A stretch of DNA of 64,000 nucleotides, taken from NCBI RefSeq assembly GCF_964204645.1, contig NC_134026.1, positions 16,324,650 to 16,388,649 on the forward strand, read 5' to 3'. A program made the translations under genes and the position numbers. Position 1 is the first letter of the stretch, and each line of letters opens with the position of its first letter. The notes under the pieces were generated by a model, which saw nothing but the letters and a program-made list of their open reading frames with translations, was not told the DNA's origin and made no database searches. Origin of the DNA: Tubulanus polymorphus. Its lineage: Eukaryota; Nemertea; Palaeonemertea; Tubulaniformes; Tubulanidae. Positions 63,721 through 64,000 of this stretch are shown piece by piece.

Positions 63721-64000
63721 TGAACTCGACAGTAAAGAACGAACATCGCTGTATAAACCGATTCATATCTCTACGAGCCGTGTGGCCTCAAATATAAGTT
63801 ACAAGATAACTGTAACTGGATGAATTAACAATTCAACGATATGAACATTTCAATCAATAAATGATTTTATCATATTCGTCAAAATCAAACAACGTTTTGC
63901 TTTAAATCGGGTACAGTTTTAGAATATGCTTAATTTTAGTTATAAATGTGACTGGTTTAGATCAATTAAATTATGTAAATTTCACGCAATAAAATGATTA

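Overview
The window reads as intron-bearing animal nuclear DNA from a marine invertebrate, with a mollusc-like repeat landscape. That assignment is an inference from spliced GT..AG genes, MITEs, Penelope and LINE remnants, KDZ and DDE-integrase genes, and minisatellite-cored repeats. No species can be named from the sequence. Much of the window is transposon-derived, and several genes carry frameshifts or in-frame stops.

The centrepiece, about 14396-32494, is a nearly complete Polinton/Maverick: a virus-like DNA transposon of about 18 kb and very AT-rich. A plus-strand block (16358-19960) holds an HNH endonuclease with one stop, two small conserved proteins, a DDE integrase with a chromodomain, and an A32/FtsK-type packaging ATPase. 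A minus-strand block (32025-20155) holds protein-primed DNA polymerase B (one in-frame TAA near its N-terminus), a putative replication accessory protein, the penton-like minor capsid protein, five small or membrane proteins, two larger virion-associated proteins, the double-jelly-roll major capsid protein, a zinc-finger protein with a serine/threonine-rich repeat, and a 59-residue ORF. The blocks converge on a short tandem repeat. No maturation protease was recognised.

Three properties of this element stand out. (1) Upstream sequences fall into two classes: one precedes polymerase, HNH, the 113-residue protein and the zinc-finger protein; the other precedes the capsid-side genes, suggesting an early/late programme. 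(2) A GC-rich, partly palindromic segment of about 30 bp lies in frame and in the same sense in four unrelated genes, encoding the peptide AVRHPHGGI/DI. (3) The right end is a ~400-bp interrupted palindrome centred on an 18-bp hairpin. A second Polinton end at 430-576 is built the same way, and its arms match each other better than they match the other copy.

The left flank (1-14395) contains two decayed Polinton fragments (53-576 and 1965-2962), a LINE fragment, a possible LTR, a frameshifted HECT-domain gene (5334-9884), MITEs, and a 3' remnant of a DDE-integrase gene (12735-12878). The 5' module before the HECT gene (4963-5168) has three perfect E2F-like sites. It recurs inverted before a spliced integrase pseudogene at 53740-55969, and the 3' flanks of these two loci also match. 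Together these suggest one transposon family with different cargo.

The right flank (32495-64000) holds a spliced KDZ-transposase-derived gene (32762-39188), a 189-bp satellite (41393-43077), an intact three-exon C2H2 zinc-finger gene (43358-45045), a many-exon gene ending in a chromodomain (46589-49932), three copies or parts of a dispersed repeat with minisatellite core and CTAG end, nested foldback elements, the integrase pseudogene, LINE and Penelope-like remnants, and a clean three-exon gene for a secreted PAN/apple-like protein (61965-63720).
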